DNA from: Silvimonas iriomotensis
Lineage (GTDB): Bacteria; Pseudomonadota; Gammaproteobacteria; Burkholderiales; Chitinibacteraceae
Length of the DNA: 64,000 bases
Reading direction: 5' to 3'
Assembly (NCBI RefSeq): GCF_014645535.1
Contig: NZ_BMLX01000001.1
Span: forward strand, 55,169 to 119,168
The notes beneath the pieces are model-generated. The model saw only the letters and a list, made by a program, of their open reading frames with translations. It did no database searches and was not told the DNA's origin. The position numbers and the translations under genes were made by a program. Each line of letters begins with the position of its first letter. Position 1 is the first letter of the stretch. Positions 48,388-57,752 of the stretch are shown here, in pieces.

Positions 48388-48951
48388 ATGAAAACCGAAA
48401 CCATTGACCCGGCCACCCTGCCTGCGCGTGAGCGCATTTTGCGCGTGGCGCATGATCTCTTTTACCGCGATGGCATCCGCGCCACGGGGATTGACCGCGT
48501 CATTGCCGAGGCCGGCGTGACCAAGGTGACGTTTTACCGGCATTACCCCGGCAAAAACGAGTTGATCCGTGCGTTTTTGCAAGACCGGCATGAACGCTGG
48601 ATGAACTGGTTTACCGCCGCGCTGCAGCGGCATGGCGGCAGCGGGCTGGCGGTGCTGGTGCCGGTGCTGGCGGAGTGGTTTGGCAGCGATCAATACCGGG
48701 GCTGTGCGTTTATCAATGCGGTGGCAGAGCAGGGCGGCGGTTTTGCTGATGCGGCGCAGATTGCGCGTGCGCACAAGGCTGACATGACGGCGGCTATTGC
48801 GACCTTGCTGCCGGCGTCGTCGGGGCGTGAGCGCGTTGCGCTGGCGGCGGCGGTGGCGGTGGATGGCGCCATGGTGCGGGCGCAGACGGATGGCTCGCCG
48901 CAGGCGGCGCTGGATGCGCTGACCTTGCTGCTGGCGGTGTTGCCGGCCTGA
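48388..48951 (+). CDS. TetR/AcrR-family transcriptional repressor
   Basis: The 187-residue protein has the TetR helix-turn-helix (RERILRVAHDLFYRDGIRATGIDRVIAEAGVTKVTFYRHYPGKNELIRAFL) and an all-helical ligand-binding domain (GCAFINAVAEQGG, the pattern found in many YcdC/TetR_C-type regulators). The inducer is unknown. It is divergent from the DUF1348 gene, and two palindromes with the same arms lie between them, which makes the pair a self-contained regulated unit. Confidence 0.92.
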   Translation: MKTETIDPATLPARERILRVAHDLFYRDGIRATGIDRVIAEAGVTKVTFYRHYPGKNELIRAFLQDRHERWMNWFTAALQRHGGSGLAVLVPVLAEWFGSDQYRGCAFINAVAEQGGGFADAAQIARAHKADMTAAIATLLPASSGRERVALAAAVAVDGAMVRAQTDGSPQAALDALTLLLAVLPA

Positions 48952-49346
48952 TGCGCGCAATGTCACGGCTGGCGCGTTAAAACGCCACCGCTCGTAAGGG
49001 ACATGTGGCGTCAACCGCGGCAGTGGTTCTATCGCCTGCGGTTGAGGCTGGCCGGATGGCTGCAACGCGGACGCCGGTGTGATCCTTGCCTGTGGCGGGC
49101 CGGCGGCCTGACTGGTCTTTGCCGGGCGGGCGCCGGCCCGCTGCGGTGGTCTCTTTCCCCTGAAAAACACATGTAGAACATGACATTGACGCCAGGCTGC
49201 ATATGGCTGTAAATGTCGCCACCCTGGCCAATGTACCGGCCAGGGCGGGGTCTACCCATGGGCGCGTACCGGCACGAGCCGGACAAACCACACAGAGGTG
49301 CACACAGCACCCGCATTGTTTTTCACAACCCGGGATGGAGATACAC
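48952..49346. other. Intergenic stretch upstream of the chitinase
   Basis: A perfect hairpin CCCTGGCC/GGCCAGGG with an eight-base loop stands at 49222-49245, and a TTGACG at 49186-49191 could be a -35 box. ACATGT and ACATGA near 49170-49182 form a short repeat. No gene is supported. Confidence 0.5.
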
Positions 49347-50948
49347 ATGAAACGCATTACGCGGGTGGCCCTGGCCGCCCTGCCTGCCGCATTGACGGCA
49401 AGCTTTGCATTCGCTGCTTATCCGACATGGCAAGACGGCGGCACCTACAGCGCTGGCACCATTGTTTATTACAACGGCCACGATTATCAGGCGCTGGTGA
49501 CCCAGACTGATTATGTTGGCGCCAACTGGAACCCGGCGGCCACGCCGAGCCTGTGGAAAGATCTGGGTGCGGATACCGGTGGTTCTGCCACGCCGACGCC
49601 TACGCCAGCACCGACACCCGCTCCGACGCCTGCGCCTACGCCGGCTCCGACCCCGGCGCCGACGCCTGCGCCTACACCGGTTCCGACACCGGCCCCGACG
49701 CCGTCGGGTAGCTGTGCTGCGGCCTGGAACGCCAGCACGGCCTACAACGGTGGTGCCGTGGTCAGCTACAACGGCGTGAACTACAAGGCCAACTGGTGGA
49801 CGCAAGGTGCGAACCCGGCCACCAACAGTGGCGCTACGGGTTCTGGCCAGCCGTGGACCGCAACCGGCAGCTGCACCGGTGGCGCTACCCCGACACCGAC
49901 ACCAACGCCGACGCCGACACCGACACCGACACCAACGCCGACGCCGACACCGACGCCGACACCGACGCCAGCACCGACCCCGAGCGGTTCGGCCCCGACC
50001 TTCATCGACAGCCCGTACAAGGACGTCACCGTCAACACCAACTGGAACACGGACGGCATGCAAAGCCGCAATGCCGCCGGTACCGTGGTCGACGTCACTG
50101 CCGCCATGCCGTCGAACCTGTCTGCGCTGACCTGGGCATTTGTCACGGGCGAATGCGGTTCTACCTCGCCCTCGCCGGTGGGTGAAAACCTGGCCGGTAT
50201 GACGCCGTCCACCTTTGCCGCCACCAACGTGCCGATGTTCGTGAACGCCGGCAAGAAGTACGTGGTGTCGACCGGTGGCGCCGCAGGCATCTTCTCTTGC
50301 GCGACGGATGCCGGCTTTACCAAGTTCGTGAACAACTACTACTCCGCCAACATGATCGGCGTGGACTTTGACATTGAAGCAGGCCAGAGCCAGGCCCAGA
50401 TCAATGACCTTGTCGCCCGCGTGAAGGTGGCGCAGAAGACCTGGCCGGCCATGCGCTTCAGCTTCACCATTGCTACGCTGGCCACCAGCCAGTCTGGCTC
50501 TGCCGTTGCTGTGGATATGGGCGCCAGCTCGCCCAACCCGCTGGGTGACACCGGCAAGCAGGTGATGAGCGCCATCCAGTCTGCCGGTCTGACCAACTAC
50601 ACCGTCAACCTGATGGTGATGGACTACGGCAACCCGGCCTCCAGCGCGGTGTGCGTGGTCAGCGGTAGCCAGTGCCAGATGGGCCAGTCGGCCATCCAGG
50701 CCGCCATGGACCTGCACGGCTATTACAAGCTGCCGTACAACCAGATCGAACTGACCCCGATGATTGCCGCCAACGACACCGCTGGCGAGACCTTCACGTT
50801 GTCTGATGCCGATGTGATGTCCAGCTTTGTGAAGGCCAACGGTCTGGCCGGCGTGCATTACTGGTCGTTTGATCGCGACATTGCCGGCACCAACGGTCAG
50901 AGCAATCTGTCGTTCACCAACCGCTTTATCAGCGATCTGGGTCAATAA
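49347..50948 (+). CDS. Secreted GH18 chitinase with two CBM5/12 modules
   Basis: The 533-residue protein has a signal peptide ([23 protein letters not shown]). A first chitin-binding module begins [26 protein letters not shown], then a Pro/Thr/Ala linker, a second module ([28 protein letters not shown]) and a second Pro/Thr linker. The GH18 domain begins near residue 215. Its catalytic strand is [10 protein letters not shown] with the acid/base Glu, but the first Asp of the usual DxxDxDxE is Ile. Later motifs are [10 protein letters not shown] and [10 protein letters not shown]. It cleaves chitin outside the cell. GGAGA precedes the ATG at 49347, and a strong terminator follows. Confidence 0.95.
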   Translation: MKRITRVALAALPAALTASFAFAAYPTWQDGGTYSAGTIVYYNGHDYQALVTQTDYVGANWNPAATPSLWKDLGADTGGSATPTPTPAPTPAPTPAPTPAPTPAPTPAPTPVPTPAPTPSGSCAAAWNASTAYNGGAVVSYNGVNYKANWWTQGANPATNSGATGSGQPWTATGSCTGGATPTPTPTPTPTPTPTPTPTPTPTPTPTPAPTPSGSAPTFIDSPYKDVTVNTNWNTDGMQSRNAAGTVVDVTAAMPSNLSALTWAFVTGECGSTSPSPVGENLAGMTPSTFAATNVPMFVNAGKKYVVSTGGAAGIFSCATDAGFTKFVNNYYSANMIGVDFDIEAGQSQAQINDLVARVKVAQKTWPAMRFSFTIATLATSQSGSAVAVDMGASSPNPLGDTGKQVMSAIQSAGLTNYTVNLMVMDYGNPASSAVCVVSGSQCQMGQSAIQAAMDLHGYYKLPYNQIELTPMIAANDTAGETFTLSDADVMSSFVKANGLAGVHYWSFDRDIAGTNGQSNLSFTNRFISDLGQ

Positions 50949-50981
50949 GGCCTCTGTGATCCAGGGCCTGAGGGCCAGTGC

Positions 50982-51014
50982 AAAATCCGGCGGGTACTCC
51001 GCCGGATTTTTTTT
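50982..51014 (+). terminator. Rho-independent terminator of the chitinase
   Basis: AAAATCCGGCGG and CCGCCGGATTTT pair around GTACT and are followed by further T residues. It lies 34 bp after the stop codon. Confidence 0.92.
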
Positions 51015-51130
51015 GCCCGGCGTGTCGGTTACTGCGCAGGCAGCACCGGGGGCCGGTATGCTCTACACATACTTGAAGAAGCAATCATCTGTCTGCCCGG
51101 ACAAGATTGCCGCACTGTGGAGGGCCTGCC

Positions 51131-51937
51131 TTGCGTATTACCTGTTACGGCCTTGCTGCCATCCTTGCCTTGAGTTGCGCGTGGCTACCAGCGGCGGAGC
51201 CGCTCAAACTGGTCACCGGCAACGGTTATCTGCCCTATACCGACAGCGGCCTGCCTGAAGGCGGCCTGTTTACCGCAATTGTCCAGCGCAGCCTCTCTGT
51301 GGTCGGGTATACCTCCACCATCGACTGGCTGCCGTGGGCGCGCGGTTACAAAGACACGCTCGATGGCCGCTACGCCGCGACGTTTCCTTATGTGCAGACG
51401 CCAGAGCGCGCTGCGCAGTATCTGTATTCTGATGCCGTTGTGCAGATGACCACCTATCTGTACGGCCGGGCCGATGGCCAGGAGATCACGCTCAAGCCGG
51501 GCGTACTCAAGAACAAGGTGTTGTGCCTGCCCGCCGGCTTTGTGGCGCTGCCTTCCATTTACAAACTGATGGGCAACGGCACGCCGCATGTAGAAACCCC
51601 GGCCGACATGAGCGCCTGCGCCAGCATGGTGGCGCTGGGCCGCGCGGACTTTTTTGTCACCAACAGCCTGCTGGGCGATCTGGTCATGCGCAAGTTGCCG
51701 TCGGGTTACCCGAAACTGGCGGCCTCTGCGCAACCGCTGGATGTCCGCGCGCTGTATTTCATTGCCCCGCGCAAACAGCCCGGTTCTGCCAGCCTGATCG
51801 CCAACTTCAACAAAGGCCTGGCGCAATTGCATACCGACAAAACCTGGGACATGCTGATCAACCAGTACGTCACCACCATGCTCAACAGCCATGCCGCCAC
51901 GGCCGCCTTGCAGAGCAAATCCGCGCGCACGCAGTAA
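51131..51937 (+). CDS. Periplasmic solute-binding protein, family 3 type
   Basis: The 268-residue protein has a signal peptide (RITCYGLAAILALSCAWLPAA) and the PBP type II fold: LKLVTGNGYLPYTDSGLPEGGLFTAIVQRSL, DWLPWARGYKDTLDGRYAATFPYVQTPERAAQYLYSD, ADFFVTNSLLGDLVM, then NFNKGLAQLHTDKTWDMLINQY. The start is TTG at 51131, six bases after GTGGAGGG; this beats the in-frame TTG at 51107, which has no ribosome-binding site. No permease or ATPase is adjacent. The diguanylate cyclase gene begins 77 bp downstream, so it might inform that enzyme, though the cyclase has no periplasmic part. Confidence 0.82.
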   Translation: MRITCYGLAAILALSCAWLPAAEPLKLVTGNGYLPYTDSGLPEGGLFTAIVQRSLSVVGYTSTIDWLPWARGYKDTLDGRYAATFPYVQTPERAAQYLYSDAVVQMTTYLYGRADGQEITLKPGVLKNKVLCLPAGFVALPSIYKLMGNGTPHVETPADMSACASMVALGRADFFVTNSLLGDLVMRKLPSGYPKLAASAQPLDVRALYFIAPRKQPGSASLIANFNKGLAQLHTDKTWDMLINQYVTTMLNSHAATAALQSKSARTQ

Positions 51938-52014
51938 GGCAGATACCCGATCAGATGGCGACGCGCGCCGACAAGCGCATTAGAATGACGGCAACATAAA
52001 ACAACAGGTGTGCC

Positions 52015-53502
52015 ATGTCCCAGCTGCCCCCCGCTGCACCCGCCAATACCGACGACGCCTGGATGTTTGATCTGGCGCCGGTTTCGCTCTGGGTGGAGGA
52101 CTACAGTGCCATGCGCGTTTTGTTTGATACCTGGCGCGCGCAGGGTGTGACCGACATCCGCGCCTGGTTCAATGAAGACCCGGCGCGGGTGGCGCAGTGC
52201 TCTGAATGCATCAAGGTGGTCAAGGTCAACCAGAAGACCCTGACGCTGTTTGAGGCAGACAGCCTGCAGCATCTGGTGGGCGGGCTGGATCGGGTGTTCC
52301 GCGATGACATGTTCAAGGAACACCAGGAAGAACTGGTGCAGTTGTGGTCCGGCGAGACGCAGTTTCTCAGCCAGACCGTCAATTACACGCTGACCGGGCG
52401 CCGGCTGGACGTCTTGCTGCGCGGCACGGTGTTGCCCGGGCATGAAGAAAAATGGGATCGCGTGCTGGTGGCGGTGGAAGACATCACCGAACTGGAACGC
52501 GCACGGCATCGGGCAGCGCTCTCGGCGCAATATGCGCGCGGCTTGTTTGAGCACTCGCCGGTATCGCTGTGGGTGGAAGACTTCAGCGCGGTCAAGGCCT
52601 TGCTGGATGACGTACGCGCACAGGGCATCCGCGATCTGCGCGTGTTTACCGATGTGCATCCCGAGTTCGTCGAGCGCTGCATGGAAGAAATCCAGGTGAT
52701 CGACGTCAACCAGCACACGCTGCAATTGTTTGCCGCGCCTGACAAAAAGACGCTGCTGAGCCGGCTGCGTGATGTGTTCCGTGATGACATGCGCCCGCAT
52801 TTTCGCGAGCAGCTGATTGATCTGTGGGACAACAAACTTTTCCAGCAGCGCGAAGTGCTCAATTATTCGCTGGAAGGCAACGAGGTCAACGTACACCTGC
52901 AGTTTGCGGTGCTGACCGGCCACGAGGCACGCTGGGATATGGTGCTGGTGGCGCTGACCGATATCACCGCCCGCAAGAAGGCCGAGGCGTATCTGGAGTT
53001 CCTTGGCAAGCATGATGTGCTGACCAAGCTGCGCAACCGTTCTTTCTATGTGGATGAACTGAACCGGCTGGAACGCAAAGGGCCATTCCCGGTGACGGTG
53101 ATCATTGCTGACCTGAACGGCCTGAAAGGCGTGAACGATCAACTGGGCCATGCGGCGGGCGATACGCTGCTGCGTCGGGCCGGCGAGGTCTTTGCCAAAG
53201 CCATTGAGGCGCCGCTTTATGCCGCCCGTATTGGCGGTGACGAATTTGCCATCTTGCTGCCGGGCACGGACGAGCGTGGCGGCCAGGCGGTGATCGATAG
53301 CGTGCATCACCTGATCGAGTTGAACAACCAGTTCTACCCCGGTGCGGCGCTGAGTTTTTCCATGGGCATGGCCACCTGCCACCGGGGCGAGCGGCTGGAG
53401 GCCACGGTGCAGCACGCAGACTTGCTGATGTACGAAGAAAAGCGCGCGTTTTACGCCAGCACGCCTTCGGCAGAACGCCGGCTGGGGCGCAAGCCGGACT
53501 AA
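52015..53502 (+). CDS. Diguanylate cyclase with two tandem PAS domains
   Basis: The 495-residue cytoplasmic protein has two PAS-type modules that are clear duplicates: APVSLWVEDYSAMRVLFDTWRAQG and SPVSLWVEDFSAVKALLDDVRAQG, each ending in a VALTDIT or VAVEDIT strand. A GGDEF domain follows (HDVLTKLRNRSFYVDELNRLE, IADLNGLKGVNDQLGHAAGD, RIGGDEFAILLPGTDE near residue 408). The full GGDEF motif suggests it makes cyclic di-GMP. No RxxD inhibitory site stands five residues before it, so product inhibition may be missing. Neither PAS module has an obvious heme or flavin signature. Confidence 0.92.
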   Translation: MSQLPPAAPANTDDAWMFDLAPVSLWVEDYSAMRVLFDTWRAQGVTDIRAWFNEDPARVAQCSECIKVVKVNQKTLTLFEADSLQHLVGGLDRVFRDDMFKEHQEELVQLWSGETQFLSQTVNYTLTGRRLDVLLRGTVLPGHEEKWDRVLVAVEDITELERARHRAALSAQYARGLFEHSPVSLWVEDFSAVKALLDDVRAQGIRDLRVFTDVHPEFVERCMEEIQVIDVNQHTLQLFAAPDKKTLLSRLRDVFRDDMRPHFREQLIDLWDNKLFQQREVLNYSLEGNEVNVHLQFAVLTGHEARWDMVLVALTDITARKKAEAYLEFLGKHDVLTKLRNRSFYVDELNRLERKGPFPVTVIIADLNGLKGVNDQLGHAAGDTLLRRAGEVFAKAIEAPLYAARIGGDEFAILLPGTDERGGQAVIDSVHHLIELNNQFYPGAALSFSMGMATCHRGERLEATVQHADLLMYEEKRAFYASTPSAERRLGRKPD

Positions 53503-53539
53503 ACCGCGCTTGCGCCGCCAGCATCACCCCAGGGCCCGG

Positions 53540-54511
53540 TTAATCCGGGTCTTTGGTTTTTTGCAGCGCGCTGTCGCGCACGTCAGACAGATCATCAAAG
53601 AAGCGCCCGGCCGGCTGCAATTTCAGGACGCTCAGGGGCAACAGTTGCAGATCATTGTTAAAGGGCAGGTCGCGGCTGAAGGTGTGCTCGTCGCGGTAGC
53701 TTGATAACAGCAGGAAGCCGCACATTACCACCAGACCGGTGCCTATCAGGATGTACAGCTTGCGCCGCGACAGCGCCGTCGCCAGTTTCAGGTGCAGATA
53801 CGCCATGACGGCCATGACTACCAGCCAGACGATGCTGGAGGTAATCAGCGCCGGTGCGCTGTCATGCGCCAGATATCCCAGCCGGGTTTCAAAAGCCTGC
53901 AACAAGAGGCTGGCCAGCGCCAGGATGGACCCCAGCGAAATATATTCAAACAGCACCGCCCGATGATTCAACAACCGCGCCAGCAAGGCCCAGATGCTGG
54001 CCCACAACAAGGTGCCCAGCAACAGGGTGCCGGCCGTGACGGCGGTATCAGAAGGCTTGATCTGCGTGAACACGTGCGTGTTGCTGCTCCAGGTCAGCAG
54101 GCCAACGTTAAGCGCCAGCAACAGCAGCATGATCCACACATTGCCCAGCAACTGGGACACCCGCCACAGCAAACCGCCTTGCAGCACGGTCGGGGCGATG
54201 GCCGATTGCGGGCTGCGGAACTGCAATTGCGTGCGGCCAATGCGGATGCGCTCATCGATGTTGATCCGCTTGAGGCTGATGCGGTCACGGTTGCTGGCGT
54301 AGCTGCCGTTCTCGCTGGCCAGGTCTTCCACCACCCAGCCGCCTTCCGGGCCCGGTTCAATGCTGAGGTGGCGCGCGGATACGGCCTCGTCATCCACGAT
54401 CAGATCATTGCTGTAATCACGCCCCACGTGGACCGGGAAGCACATGAATTTCTGGCGCTGCGCCACGCGGCCGTGACGGTCCAGGATTTCCAGGATCAGC
54501 GGTTCGACCAT
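53540..54511 (-). CDS. FHA-domain membrane protein
   Basis: The first 100 residues form an FHA domain, which binds phosphothreonine: CFPVHVGRDYSNDLIVDDEAVSARHLSIEPGPEGGWVVEDLASENGSYAS, with the conserved GR, SxRH and NG motifs. About six or seven membrane helices follow, from residue 120 to 270, then a short cytoplasmic tail of about 50 residues. It begins inside the last codons of the upstream protease gene (16-base overlap), so the two are probably made together. No kinase is seen in the window, so the phosphorylated partner is unknown. Confidence 0.88.
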   Translation of the reverse strand: MVEPLILEILDRHGRVAQRQKFMCFPVHVGRDYSNDLIVDDEAVSARHLSIEPGPEGGWVVEDLASENGSYASNRDRISLKRINIDERIRIGRTQLQFRSPQSAIAPTVLQGGLLWRVSQLLGNVWIMLLLLALNVGLLTWSSNTHVFTQIKPSDTAVTAGTLLLGTLLWASIWALLARLLNHRAVLFEYISLGSILALASLLLQAFETRLGYLAHDSAPALITSSIVWLVVMAVMAYLHLKLATALSRRKLYILIGTGLVVMCGFLLLSSYRDEHTFSRDLPFNNDLQLLPLSVLKLQPAGRFFDDLSDVRDSALQKTKDPD

Positions 54512-55824
54512 GTCACCGCTCCCAGGAATTTGCGGCCCAGACGCACCGCGTTGTCGTAACTGACGCCACCCAGCACCAGCCGGTTGATCAGCCCGCTCTG
54601 GGTTTGATCCAGCGTGGCGCTCATGATCACCGCATCAAACAGGCCCGGCAATTTGCGGTGCGCGCGCAGGCAGAACACATGCTTGAGCGGCAGACCGTCG
54701 GGCTGGCGTACAAACGAGGTACTGCAGGCAAAGTTGCCCACGTCTTCACGCGTGGCGTCCGGCACGCGCGGGCCGATGCCCAGTTGCGAGCCATACAGAT
54801 GCGCAAACTGCAGATCGCTCAGGCCCTTGCCTTGCACATAGCTGCGGCTGTAGTGCACCGTGCCGGTTTCATAATCTTCGGTCAGGAAAATATTGCTTTG
54901 CGAGCCGCAGACCATGGTCAGCGCGGTGTAGCGTTTTTCCTCGCCGTGTTCTTCGTTGCTCCAGCAGCGAAAGAAATCCGACCAGTCACGCGGCGTGCGG
55001 TAGCGGTCCAGTGTGTCAGTGGTCAACGGCGCGGCCAGCAGGCGGGTGGCCAGCGCGTTTTGTTCTGCCAGCAACTGGGTGTCCATCAGTTTGAGCATCT
55101 GCGCGGCATTGTTGATGGGCGCGCGGGCTTGCTGCTGCAGCAGCGCCACGGCGTAGCGGGCGGGCACCAGAAAGCCCACGTCGTTGCCGGAGGTGGCGAC
55201 ATTGATGCCGATCACCCGGCCGGTTTCGGTCATGGCCGGGCCGCCACTCATGCCCGGGTTGATGGCGCCGGTGAAGTGGATTTGCTCACGCAGGCTTTTG
55301 GGCAAGAGGCCGTTGTACAGGCCGCGCACAATGGTGAAATCCAGATCCAGCGGAATCCCGAACGAATACAGCGTCGTGCCTTTATCCAGCGGACCGGCAT
55401 CCAGCGTCAGGTGTGTTCCCAGCGGCGTTGCCAGCTTCAGCAGCGACAGGTCATGCACCACGTCAAAACCGGAGACCGCCAGCGGCACCACGCTGCCGTT
55501 GGCCCGCACGGCCTCGGCGCGGAAGGATTCCGGGTGCCAGACGACTTCAGAAATGACGTGGAAGTTGGAAATCACGTGGCCGGCATCATCCACGGCAAAA
55601 CCAGTCCCCAGCGCGGTGCGATTGTTGCTGCGCTTGTCCATGATGCGGACTTGCACCACCGCATCCTTGTACTGGCGAAAAACCTGGGGGGTGTCTGCCA
55701 ACGAAGTTTCTGCAGCATGGGCTGACAGGCCACACAGCAAAAGACAACTGGCAAAAAGGGCGAGGAGGGCGTTCAAGTGGGTGCGCAGACCGTGAAGGAG
55801 GAAGGTGTATGTTTTAAGCCTCAT
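54496..55824 (-). CDS. Secreted trypsin-like serine protease
   Basis: The 442-residue protein has a signal or anchor segment near residues 15-38 ending SAHAAE. A trypsin/DegP-like domain follows, with catalytic His in HVISNFHVISEV, Asp in GFDVVHDLSLLKL and Ser in AINPGMSGGPAM. There is no PDZ domain. Instead about 200 residues of unrecognised sequence follow, with Cys residues at CWSNEE, MVCGSQ, FACSTS and FCLRAH that may pair in the periplasm. The gene overlaps the FHA gene downstream. Confidence 0.88.
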   Translation of the reverse strand: MRLKTYTFLLHGLRTHLNALLALFASCLLLCGLSAHAAETSLADTPQVFRQYKDAVVQVRIMDKRSNNRTALGTGFAVDDAGHVISNFHVISEVVWHPESFRAEAVRANGSVVPLAVSGFDVVHDLSLLKLATPLGTHLTLDAGPLDKGTTLYSFGIPLDLDFTIVRGLYNGLLPKSLREQIHFTGAINPGMSGGPAMTETGRVIGINVATSGNDVGFLVPARYAVALLQQQARAPINNAAQMLKLMDTQLLAEQNALATRLLAAPLTTDTLDRYRTPRDWSDFFRCWSNEEHGEEKRYTALTMVCGSQSNIFLTEDYETGTVHYSRSYVQGKGLSDLQFAHLYGSQLGIGPRVPDATREDVGNFACSTSFVRQPDGLPLKHVFCLRAHRKLPGLFDAVIMSATLDQTQSGLINRLVLGGVSYDNAVRLGRKFLGAVTWSNR

Positions 55825-56018
55825 CTTACCTGCGGCCCCCAGGTTGCGCGATCAGTCTTTCAGGATTTGTCACCAAACCACAACGCATGCTGACGATGGA
55901 GCGTCGTCCCGCATACAGCCATGGCGCGGCCTGTTGCGGGCAGGTCAGCGGCAGTGGACGCTCCGCCAGCGCTGCGGCTAGAGTGACGGACTTGCCGCAC
56001 CTGATCATGAGTTGAGCC

Positions 56019-56573
56019 ATGCATACCCGCTACTCCTTTACCTGCACCCGCTGCGGACAAAACCACGTCTGCGACACCGGTTGCGCCTTTGAAGTGCCCT
56101 ACCACTACTTCAATCTGAGCGACGAACAACAGCAATCGATCGCCACCCTTGATACTGATTTCTGTACCATCCGGCATGCGCAGCAGACGGACTACTTTGT
56201 GCACGCCGTGCTGGAAATGCCGGTGCATGATGATCCGTCCCTGATGTACAGCTGGTATGTCTGGGTGGCCATTGATGAAGCCACCTTCAAGGCGTATCAG
56301 GACTTCTTGCGCGGCACTGCCCCGGCGCAAAAGACCGTGGGCTGGCTGGCCAACCAGCTCCCGGGGTACCCGGATACCCTCAATATGGCGGTCGAGTTCC
56401 ACCCGCGCGGCAACGGCATGCGTCCGCTGGTGTTTTTCCAGCGCAATCCGCAGCAAATTGCGCACCCGGCGCTGCAGGACCAGTACGGTGGCTTCAGCGT
56501 GCTCAAGCTGCGTACGCTTTCCGAGCATCTGGTTCATGGCACGGGCCTGGTTGACCAGCCCGGCGCGGCCTGA
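56019..56573 (+). CDS. DUF2199 family protein
   Basis: The 184-residue protein opens with YSFTCTRCGQNHVCDTGCAFEVPYHYFNLSDEQQ, the DUF2199 start with a CxxC pair and a further Cys that may bind zinc. It continues with DTDFCTIRHAQQTDYFVHAVLEMPV and YSWYVWVAIDEATFKAYQDFL. Function is unknown. It stands alone and is followed by a strong terminator. The ribosome-binding site is weak (GAGTTGAG). Confidence 0.88.
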   Translation: MHTRYSFTCTRCGQNHVCDTGCAFEVPYHYFNLSDEQQQSIATLDTDFCTIRHAQQTDYFVHAVLEMPVHDDPSLMYSWYVWVAIDEATFKAYQDFLRGTAPAQKTVGWLANQLPGYPDTLNMAVEFHPRGNGMRPLVFFQRNPQQIAHPALQDQYGGFSVLKLRTLSEHLVHGTGLVDQPGAA

Positions 56574-56630
56574 TTGGCACGCAGGATGCCGGTCAGCCAG
56601 TCGCAAGCTACTGGCTGACCACCACAGCCA

Positions 56631-56659
56631 GGGCCGGAGATCTCCGGCCCGGTTTTTTT
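56631..56659 (+). terminator. Rho-independent terminator after the DUF2199 gene
   Basis: GGGCCGGAGATCTCCGGCCC is a perfect 20-bp palindrome, followed by GG and seven T. It lies 57 bp after the stop codon. Confidence 0.88.
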
Positions 56660-56792
56660 GTGAGCCGGCACGCACCGGAAGTCATCCCGTTCCCACGGGG
56701 TTCTCTTGTCATGGCAGCATGTTGCTCAATCCGGCACAGGTCCGGGTTCGATAACTACAACACTGCAACCGCCAGGCAAGGAATAGCTGGAG

Positions 56793-57095
56793 ATGGGGAA
56801 CCAGGAAAAACGCAGCGCACGGCGTGTTCCAGTCAACTGTGAAATCAAACTGCGCTTTCGTGATGCTGCGCCGTCCCAGTACGGCATATGCACTGACCTG
56901 AGCGTGGGCGGCATGACCGTGCGCACCAGCTACGTGCCGCGGCTGGAAGAGGTGTTTGACGTCCTCATGATGCCGCCTGCCGTGGGCGGCAACCGCAAGC
57001 CGTTTGCCGCCACCGTGCGCGTGCGCCGTTGCCATGAACTGGAACGGGGCAAGCTGTATGAACTGGGGCTGGAGATTGTGGAAGTCCTGCAATAA
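56793..57095 (+). CDS. PilZ-domain cyclic di-GMP-binding protein
   Basis: The 100-residue protein is a single PilZ domain. The RxxxR motif is in KRSARRVPVNCEI and the DxSxxG motif in CTDLSVGGMTVRT, the two elements that bind cyclic di-GMP. The rest forms the beta barrel (FDVLMMPPAVGGNRKPFAATVRVRRCHEL..., YELGLEIVEV). It probably reads the second messenger made by cyclases such as the one at 52015 and passes it to an unknown partner. AAGGA lies 13 bases before the ATG, and a GGAG directly abuts it. Confidence 0.9.
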   Translation: MGNQEKRSARRVPVNCEIKLRFRDAAPSQYGICTDLSVGGMTVRTSYVPRLEEVFDVLMMPPAVGGNRKPFAATVRVRRCHELERGKLYELGLEIVEVLQ

Positions 57096-57140
57096 GCCGC
57101 TGTCCGGCGCGGCGATCAGCCGGCCAGATCAGCCGGCCGC

Positions 57141-57752
57141 TCAACCTGCCGGGGGTTTGGTGTCATGCGGCAGCGGTTTGACAGAGCGTAGCTGGTGCGC
57201 GGAAATCTGCTGGATGGCGTGCAGGTGTTCCTGCAGCAGCGGCAGCGTTTGCGCGGCAAACTGGCGCACGTCCAGATCATTGCCGGACTCGGCTTCTTTC
57301 TCGAACAAATGCACCGCGTCCTGGTGCGCGCTCACCTGAAACTGGATATACGCCGCATCAAAGGCATCGCCCTTCAGGCCAGACAATCGCGTCATGGTCG
57401 ATTGCAGATCGGCCGGGGTTTGCGCGGGCACGGCGTGTTTCTTGCCGCGCGCCAGCAGGGTCAGTTTATCGGCCAGTTTCTGGTGGTCTTCAATCATGTG
57501 ACCGGCAAACTCCTGGACATCCTTGCCTTTGCCTTGTTTGAGCGCCAGCTTGCTGGTGGCAATTTCGGCGGTGCCGGCCGCGCCCACTTTGTCGATAAAC
57601 GCAATGTCATCGGGCGCCAGGCGCGCGCTGGCGGCGGTCGAGGCCTCGCGCTCGACAATACCGCCGCGGGAGGCCGCGTCATTGACCGCATAAAGCTGAA
57701 CAGAAGACAAACCCAGCAAAGCCGCCAGGGTAGGGGGAAGAATTCGATGCAT
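57141..57752 (-). CDS. DUF4142 secreted protein
   Basis: The 203-residue product has a signal peptide (MHRILPPTLAALLGLSSVQLYA) and the DUF4142 ferritin-like helical pattern: DIAFIDKVGAAGTAEIATSKLALKQGKGKDVQEFAGHMIEDHQKLADKLTLLA, then AAYIQFQVSAHQDAVHLFEKEAESGNDLDVRQFAAQTLPLLQEHLHAIQQI. Its His and Glu residues (HMIEDHQK, HQDAVHLFEKE, EHLHAI) could bind metal, but the family's role is not established. GGAGCACC precedes the ATG at 57752. Confidence 0.9.
   Translation of the reverse strand: MHRILPPTLAALLGLSSVQLYAVNDAASRGGIVEREASTAASARLAPDDIAFIDKVGAAGTAEIATSKLALKQGKGKDVQEFAGHMIEDHQKLADKLTLLARGKKHAVPAQTPADLQSTMTRLSGLKGDAFDAAYIQFQVSAHQDAVHLFEKEAESGNDLDVRQFAAQTLPLLQEHLHAIQQISAHQLRSVKPLPHDTKPPAG

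Noticed and set aside
49587-49990. Short tandem DNA repeats that look like an intergenic minisatellite
   Set aside because: They encode the Pro/Thr/Ala linkers of the chitinase in frame.
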